Assembly: GCF_001552175.1 (NCBI RefSeq)
Contig: NZ_BCQR01000121.1
Coordinates: forward strand, 1-38,088
Direction of reading: 5' to 3'
DNA: 38,088 nt
Source: Actinomadura kijaniata NBRC 14229
GTDB lineage: Bacteria > Actinomycetota > Actinomycetes > Streptosporangiales > Streptosporangiaceae
How positions within the stretch are numbered: the first letter of the stretch is position 1; every line of letters begins with the position of its first letter. Made by a program: the position numbers and the translations under genes. Of this stretch, positions 23,925 through 33,015 are shown in pieces. The notes below the pieces were generated by a model. That model saw nothing but the letters and a program-made list of their open reading frames with translations. It did not search any database and had not been told where the DNA came from.

Positions 23925-25135
23925 TGCGCGGGCTCAGAGCCGTCGCCGCCGGGCTGGCCGCGCTGCTGGCGGCGGGCTGCTCGTCGGTGTCGCTGGAGGA
24001 GATCCCGCTGCCGGGCGGCGCGAAGCTCGGCGACCACCCGTACACGGTGAAGGTGCAGTTCGAGGACGCGCTGAACCTCGTCCCGCAGGCCGCCGTCCGC
24101 GTCAACGACGTCCCGGTGGGCCGCGTGCAGAAGGTGTCGCTGCCCCGCGACTCCTGGAACGCCGAGGTCACCCTCCTCATCAACGGCGACGTCAGGCTCC
24201 CCGCCAACGCCGTCGCGAACCTGGAGCAGTCCAGCCTGCTGGGGGAGAAGTACATCCGTCTCGCGGCCCCCGCCGCCAACCCCGCCGCCGAGCGCCTCGC
24301 CGACGGCGCGACCATCCCCCTGGCGCGCACCACCCGCAACGCCGACACCGAGGAGGTGTTCGGCGCGCTGTCGATGCTGCTGTCCGGCGGTGGCCTGCCG
24401 CAGATCCGCACCATCAACCAGGAGCTGAACAAGGCCCTCAACGGCCGCGAGGACAAGGTCCGCCAGTCGCTGCGGAACCTGAGCCACCTGACCGGCACCC
24501 TCAACCGCAACCGCCGGTCGATCGTGGACGCCCTCGACGGCCTCAACCGCCTGTCCTCCACCGTCGCGGCCCGGCGCGGCCAGGTCGACACCGTCCTCAC
24601 CGACCTGTCGCCCGGCCTGAAGGTGCTGGAGGACCAGCGCGGCCAGCTCGTGCGGATGCTGCGCCGCCTGGAGGAGCTGTCCGACATCGCGGTGCGGACG
24701 ATCCGCGCGAGCCAGGACGACACGGTCGCCAACTTCCGCGACCTGGCGGTCATCCTGCGCAAGCTGTCCGACGCCGGACGGGACCTGCCGCGCTCGCTGG
24801 AGGTGCTGCTGACGTACCCGTTCACCGACGAGGTGCTGAAGGGCGTCAAGGGCGACTACCTCAACGGCTACCTGACGGTGGTCGCGGCCAGGGGCAACGA
24901 CTGCGTGATCCCGCCGGTCAAGCCAGGCGACCCGAAGGAGGACCTGAAGAGGCTCAGCGTCAAGGCGCTCCCTCCGCAGGGACCGCTGCCGGTGCCCTGC
25001 CCGTCGGTCAGCGGCCCCCCGACACCGACCCCCACGCCGACGGCCACCACCCCGACCACGCCGGCGGACCCCCGGGCCCCCGTCCGGGACGACCGCCCGG
25101 CGCTGCCCCTGCCCACGATCGACGAGGGGAACTGA
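23924..25135 (+). CDS. mceE: MceE-type lipoprotein
   Basis: 403 aa. The signal peptide has a lipobox LAAGC with the lipidated C19, the typical feature of the MceE position (LprK-like). MCE domain around 35-115 (YTVKVQFEDALNLVPQAAV, VPVGRVQKVSL). The C-terminal tail is Pro/Thr-rich (about 360-400). It is the only Mce subunit with a lipobox here. ATG overlaps the MceD stop. Confidence 0.92.
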   Translation: MRGLRAVAAGLAALLAAGCSSVSLEEIPLPGGAKLGDHPYTVKVQFEDALNLVPQAAVRVNDVPVGRVQKVSLPRDSWNAEVTLLINGDVRLPANAVANLEQSSLLGEKYIRLAAPAANPAAERLADGATIPLARTTRNADTEEVFGALSMLLSGGGLPQIRTINQELNKALNGREDKVRQSLRNLSHLTGTLNRNRRSIVDALDGLNRLSSTVAARRGQVDTVLTDLSPGLKVLEDQRGQLVRMLRRLEELSDIAVRTIRASQDDTVANFRDLAVILRKLSDAGRDLPRSLEVLLTYPFTDEVLKGVKGDYLNGYLTVVAARGNDCVIPPVKPGDPKEDLKRLSVKALPPQGPLPVPCPSVSGPPTPTPTPTATTPTTPADPRAPVRDDRPALPLPTIDEGN

Positions 25136-25136
25136 G

Positions 25137-26387
25137 ATGCTGACCTTCGCGATCCGCACCAGGATCGTCGTGTTCGTGGTCCTCGCGGTCGCCGTGCTCG
25201 GCTACCTCGGGTCCGCCTACGCCGACCTCGGCCGCTACGTCGGCATGCGCGGCCACTACGTGGTCCGCCTCGACCTGCCCGCGACCGGCGGCCTGTTCCA
25301 GGGCTCGGCCGTCTCCTACCGGGGCGTCACGGTCGGCAAGGTCGGCCGGCTCGACCTCACCCGCGACGGCGTCCGGGCCGAACTGCGGATCGAGGACGAC
25401 GCGCCGCGCATCCCGAGCGCGCTCCAGGCGGTCGTCGCCAACCGCTCGGCGGTCGGCGAGCAGTACGTGGACCTGCGGCCCGCGTCCGACTCCCGGCCCT
25501 ACCTGGAGCACGGCTCCCAGATCCCGCGCAGCGCGACCACGATCCCGCAGCCGGTCCACGTGACCCTCAAGAGCGTCAACGACCTGGCCGCCTCGCTGCC
25601 GCTGAACGACCTGCGCACGCTCGTCGACGAGCTGGGCCAGGCCTTCGCCGGGCAGGGACCGCACCTGCAGACGCTCCTGGACACCAGCAGCCGGTTCGTG
25701 GCGGCGTCCGACGCGAGCTTCCCCGAGACCCGGAGCCTCATCCACAACGGCACGGTCGTGCTGCGGACGCAGAACGAGGAGATGGGCTCGTTCAAGGCGT
25801 TCGCCGCCAACTCCAGGCTGCTGGCGCGGACGCTGCGCTCGGCCGACGGCGACATCCGGAAGATCATCGCGGACGGTCCGGGGACCGCCCGCGAGGTCCG
25901 CGACCTGATCCGCGAGCTCGACCCGGGACTGCCGGAGCTGCTGGCCAACCTGATCACCGTCGCCCGCCTCACCGACGCGCGCCTCGACGGGCTGGGGGAC
26001 CTGTTCGCCAACCTGCCGCAGGCCGCCGCGATCGGCCCGGCGATCGTCCAGGACGGGCGGCTGCGGCTCGGCCTGGTCAACACGTTCTTCAACCCGCAGC
26101 CCTGCACCCGCGGCTACGGCCGCACCCCGTACCGCAACGGCCTGGACACCTCACCCGCCCGGGGCCTCAACGCCGACGCGCGCTGCACCGAGGCCCCCGG
26201 CACCGGGATCAACGTGCGCGGCGCGGCCAACGCCCCGCGCGGCGGTGTCCCGGCCCCGGCGCGGCCCGGCACGCTCCGCGACGATCCCCGGGTCCGCGAG
26301 CTGCTGGGGGCCGCCGGCCTGCCGGTCCTCGGCCAACCGGCCGCCACGGACCTGCGCGGCCTGCTCGGCCTGGGCGGTGCCCGATGA
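25137..26387 (+). CDS. mceF: MceF-type lipid-transport protein
   Basis: 416 aa. N-terminal anchor (about 6-27), MCE domain (YVVRLDLPATGGLFQGSAV, VTVGKVGRLDL), helical segments, then a long tail with Cys residues (NPQPCTRGYG, DARCTEAPG) and Pro/Ala-rich end. Starts one base after the MceE stop and its stop overlaps the following Mce-associated gene. Confidence 0.9.
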   Translation: MLTFAIRTRIVVFVVLAVAVLGYLGSAYADLGRYVGMRGHYVVRLDLPATGGLFQGSAVSYRGVTVGKVGRLDLTRDGVRAELRIEDDAPRIPSALQAVVANRSAVGEQYVDLRPASDSRPYLEHGSQIPRSATTIPQPVHVTLKSVNDLAASLPLNDLRTLVDELGQAFAGQGPHLQTLLDTSSRFVAASDASFPETRSLIHNGTVVLRTQNEEMGSFKAFAANSRLLARTLRSADGDIRKIIADGPGTAREVRDLIRELDPGLPELLANLITVARLTDARLDGLGDLFANLPQAAAIGPAIVQDGRLRLGLVNTFFNPQPCTRGYGRTPYRNGLDTSPARGLNADARCTEAPGTGINVRGAANAPRGGVPAPARPGTLRDDPRVRELLGAAGLPVLGQPAATDLRGLLGLGGAR

Positions 26388-26935
26388 TCGGCAACCTCTG
26401 GTCGGTCCGCTGGCTGCGCCCGCTGGGGTTCGCACTGTGCGTCCCGGCCGCCGCCCACCTGGCGTTCTCCTGCTGGTCGCTGGCCCAGTCGGGCCGGGGC
26501 GCCGACCACGACCTGGCCGCCGAACGCGACGAGCTGGCGCGCACGGCCGTCCGGCAGATGACGATGTTCAACAGCATCGACCCCAAGCGCGCCGACCTGG
26601 ACATGGGCCAGTGGATGGAGGAGGCCACCGGCCCGTTCCGGGAGGTGCTGCAACGCGACATGACGACGGCGCGGGCCAGGTTCGCCAAGCAGGACAGCCC
26701 CGCGCGCGGGCAGGTGACGGCCCTGGCCGTCACCGACCTGAACACGAGGGCGGGCACCGCGACGGTCATCGCCTCCGTGCGCGTCCGGATCGGGGAGCCC
26801 GGCGCCGCCACGCCCGAGAGCGAGCAGCGCAAGCGCTACCAGGTCGAGATGCGGCGCGTCGCGGGCGGCTGGAAGGTCAACACCCTGACCGCCCTCAACC
26901 CGGCGGGCCCGGCGACCGGGGGGAGCGTCCCGTGA
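26384..26935 (+). CDS. Mce-associated membrane protein 1
   Basis: 183 aa. One membrane segment near the N-terminus (about 12-36) followed by an outward domain of about 140 residues with the VNTLTALNP end. Mas proteins follow mce genes in actinobacteria; they stabilise the complex or help lipid passage, but no catalytic motif is visible. ATG overlaps the MceF stop. One of four such genes; the first and third share a VGGWKVNTLTAL/TAAGWKLSSLG type C-terminus. Confidence 0.8.
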   Translation: MIGNLWSVRWLRPLGFALCVPAAAHLAFSCWSLAQSGRGADHDLAAERDELARTAVRQMTMFNSIDPKRADLDMGQWMEEATGPFREVLQRDMTTARARFAKQDSPARGQVTALAVTDLNTRAGTATVIASVRVRIGEPGAATPESEQRKRYQVEMRRVAGGWKVNTLTALNPAGPATGGSVP

Positions 26936-27510
26936 GCGTGACCGAGCACGGCAGGCGGACGCCCCGCGTCCGCGTCCCGAAGAAGGCCCCGCGCCCCCCG
27001 CTGTGGCGGAGGTGGCTGCTCCTGCTGTGGCCGCTGGCCCTCGCCGCCGCCCTCGCCCTCACCGGCCTGGCCGTCGGCGGGTGGGCCGAGCGCCGCGAGG
27101 CGGGCTCACCGGCCGTCAACCGGGCCCTCGTCGACAGGTCCGGCGACGCCGAGCTGATCAGGGAGCTCTCCGCCTCGATCGCCCAGATCTTCACCTACAG
27201 CCACGGCGACCCGGCCGCGACCGAACGTGCGGCGTCCCGCGTCCTGACCGGCACCGCGGCCGCCCAGTACCGGACGCTGTTCGGCCAGGTCAGGCAGAGC
27301 GCGCCGACCCAGCGGCTGTCGCTGACCACCAAGGTGACGCGGGCCGGGATCGTCCGGCGGACCGCCGACGGCGCCGCGGTCCTGATCGTGTTCCTCGACC
27401 AGACGGCCACCCGCGCGGGCCGGCCGACCGGACCGCCGGTCGCCGCCCAGCTCGTCGTGACCGCACGCGACGACGACGGCTGGCGGATCAGCGACCTCCG
27501 GGCCGCCTGA
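26932..27510 (+). CDS. Mce-associated membrane protein 2
   Basis: 192 aa. Basic N-terminus (about 30 residues, RRTPRVRVPKKAPRPP), membrane segment (about 28-50), then an outside domain with SIAQIFTYSHGDPAATERA, RTLFGQVRQSAPTQRLSL and DDGWRISDL. GTG overlaps the previous stop (GTGA). It resembles the fourth Mas gene product (same IxxAFxYxxxD... FxxVRQxAPxQ pattern). Confidence 0.8.
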   Translation: MSVTEHGRRTPRVRVPKKAPRPPLWRRWLLLLWPLALAAALALTGLAVGGWAERREAGSPAVNRALVDRSGDAELIRELSASIAQIFTYSHGDPAATERAASRVLTGTAAAQYRTLFGQVRQSAPTQRLSLTTKVTRAGIVRRTADGAAVLIVFLDQTATRAGRPTGPPVAAQLVVTARDDDGWRISDLRAA

Positions 27511-27529
27511 CGACAAGGATGGAACCCAG

Positions 27530-28180
27530 GTGAGCGATACCAAGACCGCCGAGAAGTCCGAACCGGAGACCTCGGAGCCGGAGGCGAAGGACACCGAGCG
27601 GCCCGCCGGGAAGGAACCCGGGGCCAAGCCAGAGGAGCCGCCCAAGGACCGGCCCACGAGCCCGCCCCTCCGCAAGGATCCCCTGGTCAGGGTGGCCGTC
27701 GCGCTGGCCGCGGCCGCCGCGGTCGCGGCGGCCTGGTTCGGCTGGTCGTACCACGCGGCCTCCCGCGACGACGGGCTCGCGTTCGCCCGCCAGCGCGACG
27801 AGGCGCTGCGCGCCGCCGAGCAGGCGGTCGTCAACCTCAACACCCTGGACCATCGCAACGCCGACGCCGGGCTGAAGATCTGGCAGGACTCGACGACCGC
27901 CGATCTCTACGACCAGATCGTGCAGGGCCGCGACCGCCTCAAGCAGGACGTGGAGAAGGCGAGGACGACGAGCACCGCCAAGATCCTCGAATCGGGCCTC
28001 ACCGAGCTGGACGCCCACGCGGGCAAGGCGAGCGTGGCCGTCGCCGTCCGGATCACCATCACCGCCGCCGACGGCAGGCCCGCGATCCAGACCCGCCGCC
28101 TGACCGGACAGCTCACCCGCACCGCGGCGGGCTGGAAGCTGTCGTCGCTGGGCCAGGCCCCCTCCGGGGCGACGGGCTGA
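27530..28180 (+). CDS. Mce-associated membrane protein 3
   Basis: 216 aa. Long charged, Glu/Pro/Lys-rich cytoplasmic N-terminus (about 1-50), membrane helix (about 52-72), outside domain with LNTLDHRNADAGLKIWQDSTTADL and the GWKLSSLG end, matching the first Mas protein. Starts 19 bp after the preceding stop; the gap carries AAGGATGG, and CCAGGTGAG spans the GTG start. Confidence 0.78.
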   Translation: MSDTKTAEKSEPETSEPEAKDTERPAGKEPGAKPEEPPKDRPTSPPLRKDPLVRVAVALAAAAAVAAAWFGWSYHAASRDDGLAFARQRDEALRAAEQAVVNLNTLDHRNADAGLKIWQDSTTADLYDQIVQGRDRLKQDVEKARTTSTAKILESGLTELDAHAGKASVAVAVRITITAADGRPAIQTRRLTGQLTRTAAGWKLSSLGQAPSGATG

Positions 28181-28193
28181 ACGGGGGACGACG

Positions 28194-28724
28194 ATGAAAA
28201 AGAAGATCACCCGCATGCGTCTGGTGGCGTTCCTCGGAGCCCTGACCGTCGCCCTCGGCGGAACGGCGGCCTGGTCGGCGGCGCGGGCGAGCGACCTGAC
28301 CGGCAGCCCGTCGGCGCGGAACGGCGCGCTCAGCGACAACGCCCGCACCAGCGAGGTCAAGGGCCAGATCACCAACGCGGTGAACACGGCGTTCTCCTAC
28401 AACTACGCCGATGTGGCCAAGACCGAGAAGGCCGCCCAGGAGCTGCTGACCGGCAAGGCGGTCCAGCAGTACAACCAGATGTTCGCCCTGGTCCGGCAGC
28501 AGGCGCCGCAGCAGAGGCAGATCCTCACCACCACGGTCACCGAGTCGGCCGTGAAGACCCTGTCCAAGGACCGGGCCCGCCTCCTGGTCTTCGCCGACCA
28601 GCGCAACACCCGCACCGACAAGGGAAAGACCGCGTATTCGGCGGCCGTCTTCGCGGTGGACGCGATCCTCGTCGACGGCAAATGGAAGATCACCGAAATC
28701 GACACCCTCGGAAACGCACAGTGA
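28194..28724 (+). CDS. Mce-associated secreted/membrane protein 4
   Basis: 176 aa. N-terminal KKKITRMR and hydrophobic segment (about 8-29) act as signal or anchor. Outside domain includes AFSYNYADVAKTEKAAQELL, FALVRQQAPQQRQIL and GKWKITEIDTLG, paralogous to the second Mas protein. Last gene of the operon; a hairpin about 70 bp downstream probably terminates it. Confidence 0.78.
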   Translation: MKKKITRMRLVAFLGALTVALGGTAAWSAARASDLTGSPSARNGALSDNARTSEVKGQITNAVNTAFSYNYADVAKTEKAAQELLTGKAVQQYNQMFALVRQQAPQQRQILTTTVTESAVKTLSKDRARLLVFADQRNTRTDKGKTAYSAAVFAVDAILVDGKWKITEIDTLGNAQ

Positions 28725-28791
28725 ACGGAAAGTCCCGAGAATGCGCAAGCCGACCCGGAGCCCGTTCCCGACCACGCACTGATCGGTGTGG

Positions 28792-28824
28792 CCGTCGCCG
28801 CGAACGACTGGTGTCCGGCGACGG
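28792..28824 (+). terminator. Terminator hairpin after the mce operon
   Basis: CCGTCGCCG (28792-28800) pairs perfectly with CGGCGACGG (28816-28824) across a 15-nt loop, 67 bp after the last mce-operon stop. No T tract. Confidence 0.45.
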
Positions 28825-29056
28825 TCGGCGGGGGCGGAGGATTGCATCCCGACGCTGCTGAACCCGGGCGACGAGCTCTCCGTGACAGGCGGGTGCGAGG
28901 TTTCACCGAAACGGGCGGTGACCAGCCTTCGGCATGGTGGTGATCCATGACAAGGGGCGGCCGGCATTTGTCTTCCGATGACAGTCGAGCGAAGATCAAA
29001 GGCTAATCGAATGACAAAAACGAGCATGCTTGAAAAATGGCGGAAATTGCCCGGTC

Positions 29057-29092
29057 CACACCATTGATCTGGTGTGACCGACAGCATATCGT
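29057..29092 (+). promoter_or_regulatory. Promoter with operator-like dyad over the -35
   Basis: TTGATC (29064-29069), 17-bp spacer, TATCGT (29087-29092) form a sigma70-like promoter. The -35 hexamer is the exact loop of the dyad CACACCA-TTGATC-TGGTGTG (29057-29076), so a protein bound there would block it. Drives the secreted-protein genes, by position. Confidence 0.5.
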
Positions 29093-29268
29093 CCGTCTAG
29101 ACGACACGACGGGACAGGGTGGTCCTGGAGCCGGAAGAACCCGTTGGGACGCTTTCGGCGAGGTCCCGTCACACCCCCAGACTTCGGAGGAGTCGCCCCT
29201 GCTCGAATCGCACGGTCAGTGTCCCTACTAGACACAGAAACCACCCCGGGAAGGGAAACAGAACTGAC

Positions 29269-29910
29269 ATGCGAAAGCTGACCCGTAACGTCCTCACCGC
29301 CGGTGCCGCCACCGTCGTCGCGCTCGGCGTCACCAGCACCCCCGCCTGGGCCGCCACCTGGACCGTCAGCGGCGGCACCAGCATCACCGGCACCAACACC
29401 ACCAGCCTCATCGCCAAGGACACGGCCACCGGGGCGACCGTCAACTGCTCCAAGTCGACCGCCTCGGGCACGGCCGTGAACGGGACCGGCCTGTCCGGGA
29501 CGGGCCTGGCCTCACTCAACAGCGTCGCGTTCTCCACGCCGACCAACCCGAACGGCTGGTGCAGCGGCCCCGCCGGCATCGTCGTGCAGGTGACCGCGAC
29601 CGGTCTGCCGTGGAAGTTCAACGGCACCAGCTACTCGGCGGGCGTGACCACCGGCACGCTCACCGGCGTCAAGGCCACGATCCACGGCAGCGACGAATGT
29701 GACGCCACCATCACCGGGCCCAGCGGCGGCCCCGGCACGATCAGCGGCACCTACACCAACTCCACCGGCGTGCTCTCGGTGAGCGGCGGCAACCTGCGGG
29801 TCGCCACCGTGGACGCCGACTGCGACCCCACCCTGATCAACGCCGGCGACCCGATCACGCTGTCCGGCAAGTACAAGATCAGCCCGATCCTCACCGTCAC
29901 CAGCCCGTGA
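29269..29910 (+). CDS. Secreted Thr/Gly/Ser-rich beta-type protein
   Basis: 213 aa. Signal peptide MRKLTRNVLTAGAATVV... ends near PAWA|ATW. Mature part rich in Thr, Ser, Gly and Asn with four cysteines (VNCSKS, GWCSGP, DECDAT, DADCDP) that could form two disulfides, probably an all-beta fold. It ends ISPILTVTSP, like the end of the next protein (MSPPQKITSP). I recognise the type as a common actinomycete secreted protein but know no function. Ribosome site weak (AAGGGA is about 12 bp from the ATG). Likely first gene of a secreted trio; a hairpin follows the stop. Confidence 0.7.
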   Translation: MRKLTRNVLTAGAATVVALGVTSTPAWAATWTVSGGTSITGTNTTSLIAKDTATGATVNCSKSTASGTAVNGTGLSGTGLASLNSVAFSTPTNPNGWCSGPAGIVVQVTATGLPWKFNGTSYSAGVTTGTLTGVKATIHGSDECDATITGPSGGPGTISGTYTNSTGVLSVSGGNLRVATVDADCDPTLINAGDPITLSGKYKISPILTVTSP

Positions 29911-29936
29911 CCCGCGGGGGACCCACCCCCTGACCC

Positions 29937-29966
29937 GGACCGCCCCGCTCCCGCGCGGGGCGGTCC
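29937..29966 (+). terminator. Strong hairpin between two secreted-protein genes
   Basis: GGACCGCCCCGC (29937-29948) pairs with GCGGGGCGGTCC (29955-29966) over 12 bp with a 6-nt loop, 27 bp after the stop and 26 bp before the next start. It may terminate or reduce readthrough. Confidence 0.65.
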
Positions 29967-29992
29967 CCACGGCCGTAAAGGAAACGACTGAT

Positions 29993-32086
29993 ATGCGATG
30001 GACGCCTCGCCGCGCCGGTTGGACGGCGGTGGTCACCGGAAGCGTGACCCTCGCCGGCCTGACCGCCGGTATCCCGCCCGCTCTCGCGGACATCGGGGCG
30101 GACGTGCCGTACCTGTGCATCACCTCGGTCGGCACGCACCGGATCGGCGTCGAGGTGGCGGCGGCGAAGGTGGGGCCCGGCCGGACCGGCCAGCAGATCA
30201 GGATCGGCGACGTGGCGGTGGCGCTCACGATTCCCGGCGACGCGGTGCGGGACTTCCTGGGGGAGACGGCGGGTGACCCCCCCGCGGGCGCCGTGGGCGT
30301 TCCGGTCTCCGGAACCGCCCTTCTCGGCGTGAGCGTCGTGCAGGGCGCGCGCTCCGCCGACCTGTCCTGGCCGCCCTTCCCCGTCTCGGGCGACCGGGTC
30401 CTCCCGGAGGGGGACGAGCGGGAGCGGCGGCCGGTGAAGATGACCGGAAAGGTGAAGGCCCCGTCGCTCGTCCCGGACTCTCCGGGGACGGTGACGCTGG
30501 CCGCGGGCGAGCTGGTCCTCTCCCTCACCGACGGCGGGACGGCGGGCCGGCGCCAGGCGATCCGCTGCGCCCCGGAGAAGCCCGCGACGCTCGGCCGGAT
30601 CCACGTCCGCGCGGACGCGGCCCCGTCGCCACGCCGTTCCCCGCGGGCCGATGAGAACACGACCCCCGCGACCAACGTGGACTGCCGGGAGATCCCCGCC
30701 CCCGGGACGGACCCGGACCACGCGCTCAACGAGCACCCGTACCTGCGGGAGGTGTTCAGGAAGCCGCCTCCTCCGCCGGGCAGGTGGGAGACGTTCGACG
30801 CGCCGCGCAACCTTCCGTACTGCATCAGGGCGGCGGGGTTCGCCAACGTCCGGAAGCTGGGCGCCGCCACCCCCATCGGCGCGCAGACCCTGCTCAGGCG
30901 CGGCGTCAAGGGGGTGCGGAACGCCGACCCCGAGCGGTCCGTCAACTACTCGGAGCAGTACAGCTACTTCACGACCCACGCGGTCCCCTCCACCGCCTCG
31001 ATGCTCGGCTTCGGGTTCATGCCCACCCGGGCGGTCGCCCACGTGGAGCAGGTCCGGCCACCGGGCCGGGACGCGAACGGGCGCCCGTACCCCGTCACCG
31101 GCAACCTCCGTAACGCGGTGGCCACCAACGGCCAGATCGGAAGCCCACGCGACGACGAGGCGTGGGGCAGGTCCTACGTCGCCATGCGCGTCGGTGGCGT
31201 GGACGTCAACGGCGTACGGCTCCCGCTCGGCCCGAGATGCGGAACGGGACCGACACCGCTGAAGATCTACTCCTTCCTGGGCAACGTCAGGACGGGCCGG
31301 GTCTTCATCACCTCGGGAAGCACCTTCACCGGAGAGGTCACGGTCCCCGACTTCACCGGATGCGGCGTGGGAGAGGACCTCAGCCCGCTGCTCACCGCCA
31401 GCATCTCCGGGAGCGGCAACCAGGTGCGCCTGGAGACCGGACGGTGGTGCAGCGCCCGGAACCCGCAGCTGTGCGGCGAGGCGGACGAGCCGCAGACCCT
31501 GACCATCAGCCCCGGCGGCAGGGTGGCCATCACCGCGAAGTCGTTCGCCATCTCCTCGGCCGACATGACCAGCAGCATCACGTGTGACTCCTGGAGCCTG
31601 AGGCCCACCTTCAAGGCGGGACGCTGGCAGCAGCGCTTCTTCTTCGCCACGGCGAAGGGGGCGAGCTTCCAGGGCTGCAAGCTGACGACCCCTTCGGGGG
31701 AGACCCCCGTGAAGGTCTCCTCGGACTCGACCGTCAACGTCAGCGTCAACAACGTCATGACCGACGGGACGATGTCCGTCCGGTTCGGCGGGCTCGTCAT
31801 CAGCGCCGTCGCGACCGTCGACGGCAGGCGCTGCGAACTGCGGTTCGGCAACGAGCCCAACTTCGAGGACACCGAGACCGAGCGCCCGATGGAGGTCTTC
31901 GGCAGCTATCTCGCGAGTGCGCCGAAGGACATCAAGGGCGTCGTCTTCGCCGGCTCCGGGAACGTCGGCATCACCCCGAAGACCGACTGCCCTTCCGGAG
32001 TTCCGGGCTTCGGCCCGGAGGACTACCTGCCGGCCACGAGCGGGGACCTCGAAATGAGCCCGCCGCAGAAGATCACCAGCCCCTAG
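29993..32086 (+). CDS. Large secreted protein with DUF6801-like N-terminal domain
   Basis: 697 aa. Signal peptide to about 32 (cleavage after ALA|DIG). Residues about 35-205 match the DUF6801 pattern: an early YLC, a VTLAAGELVLSLTDG strand and the terminal RCAPEKPATLGRIHV. A Pro-rich linker follows, then about 450 residues of beta-rich sequence with paired cysteines, and the tail MSPPQKITSP. ATG follows AAAGGA. The shared tail with the preceding protein suggests the two act together at the cell surface. No enzymatic motif recognised. It lies in the same direction as and downstream of the mce operon. Confidence 0.7.
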   Translation: MRWTPRRAGWTAVVTGSVTLAGLTAGIPPALADIGADVPYLCITSVGTHRIGVEVAAAKVGPGRTGQQIRIGDVAVALTIPGDAVRDFLGETAGDPPAGAVGVPVSGTALLGVSVVQGARSADLSWPPFPVSGDRVLPEGDERERRPVKMTGKVKAPSLVPDSPGTVTLAAGELVLSLTDGGTAGRRQAIRCAPEKPATLGRIHVRADAAPSPRRSPRADENTTPATNVDCREIPAPGTDPDHALNEHPYLREVFRKPPPPPGRWETFDAPRNLPYCIRAAGFANVRKLGAATPIGAQTLLRRGVKGVRNADPERSVNYSEQYSYFTTHAVPSTASMLGFGFMPTRAVAHVEQVRPPGRDANGRPYPVTGNLRNAVATNGQIGSPRDDEAWGRSYVAMRVGGVDVNGVRLPLGPRCGTGPTPLKIYSFLGNVRTGRVFITSGSTFTGEVTVPDFTGCGVGEDLSPLLTASISGSGNQVRLETGRWCSARNPQLCGEADEPQTLTISPGGRVAITAKSFAISSADMTSSITCDSWSLRPTFKAGRWQQRFFFATAKGASFQGCKLTTPSGETPVKVSSDSTVNVSVNNVMTDGTMSVRFGGLVISAVATVDGRRCELRFGNEPNFEDTETERPMEVFGSYLASAPKDIKGVVFAGSGNVGITPKTDCPSGVPGFGPEDYLPATSGDLEMSPPQKITSP

Positions 32087-32193
32087 CGGTGGATGTCACC
32101 TTCGTCCGAGCCTCACGCGGGGATGAGCCGGATTCTCTGTCCAGATGTCACGTCTCCGCCGGAAACGTGAACAGTGAGCTGAAAGGGAAAACC

Positions 32194-33015
32194 GTGAAGA
32201 AACTCTCCCAGGCCGGATGGGCCGCGCGAACCCTCGTACCCGCGGCAGGGGTCGCCCTGGCGCTGACGGGCGCCACCGCCGCGCAGGCCGCCCCGGCGAA
32301 ACCCGCCGCGCCCGCGCAGCGGGCCGCCGATCCGGTGCCGGCGTTCGACTTCAAGGACTGTCCGACGCTGCCCACCAAGTACGCCAGACTCGGCTCGACC
32401 TGCTTCGAGGTCGTGGTGACCAGCGGTCAGTTCAAGCTCGGCAAGTTCGACCAGCAGCTCACCTCGCCGGTCCGGATGACCTTCGCCAACGCGCTCGACC
32501 CCGAGACCGACACCTACACGGCCATCTTCGGCAAGATGCACTCCGAGAAGATGGTGGTGCGGCCCGGCATCTTCGGCGACCCGATCCTGACGGCCGTGTA
32601 CGCCAAGCCCGAGTACGCGGGCGTCTTCGACCAGCCGACCGGGCTCGGGTTCCCGATCAAGCTGGGCCTCCAGATCCGCCTGACCAACCCGTTCCTGGGC
32701 GGCGCCTGCCTGATCGGCAACAGCACCAACCCGATCGTGCTGAACCTGACGACCGGCACGACCGCCCCGCCGGCGCCGACCCCGCCGATCACCGGCAAGA
32801 CGCCGACGATCATCCAGCGGGACCCGTTCGTGATCCGTTCGGCGACGCACGTGGACAACACCTTCGCGGTGCCGGGCGCCAAGGGCTGCGCCCTCAACGT
32901 GGGCCTGGTCAACCACATCGTGAACGGCCAGGCCGGGGTGCCCGCCGCGGCGGGCCAGAGCCAGATGGTCTTCAACGAGTACATCGGCCAGATGCCCTAC
33001 ACCAGGCTGCCGTAG
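32194..33015 (+). CDS. Secreted protein with four cysteines
   Basis: 273 aa. Signal peptide (KKLSQAGWAARTLV..., cleavage around AQA|APAK), then a 15-residue Ala/Pro stretch and a domain starting DFKDCPTLP with CFEV, GACLIG and KGCALN cysteines, likely two disulfides. Ends VFNEYIGQMPYTRLP. I have seen this DCP-LP/CFEV type as a conserved secreted actinomycete family of unknown function. GTG at 32194 chosen because AAGGGA is 6 bp upstream; an earlier in-frame ATG at 32089 gives an implausible charged lead. It follows the 697-aa protein by 107 bp and a hairpin closes the group. Confidence 0.7.
   Translation: MKKLSQAGWAARTLVPAAGVALALTGATAAQAAPAKPAAPAQRAADPVPAFDFKDCPTLPTKYARLGSTCFEVVVTSGQFKLGKFDQQLTSPVRMTFANALDPETDTYTAIFGKMHSEKMVVRPGIFGDPILTAVYAKPEYAGVFDQPTGLGFPIKLGLQIRLTNPFLGGACLIGNSTNPIVLNLTTGTTAPPAPTPPITGKTPTIIQRDPFVIRSATHVDNTFAVPGAKGCALNVGLVNHIVNGQAGVPAAAGQSQMVFNEYIGQMPYTRLP

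Larger units (their letters stand above)
28725..29268. other. Intergenic region between mce operon and secreted-protein genes
   Basis: 544 bp with no convincing gene. It holds a terminator-like hairpin (28792-28824), and a promoter with an embedded dyad (29057-29092), leaving a leader of about 170 nt before the secreted-protein start. Confidence 0.6.
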
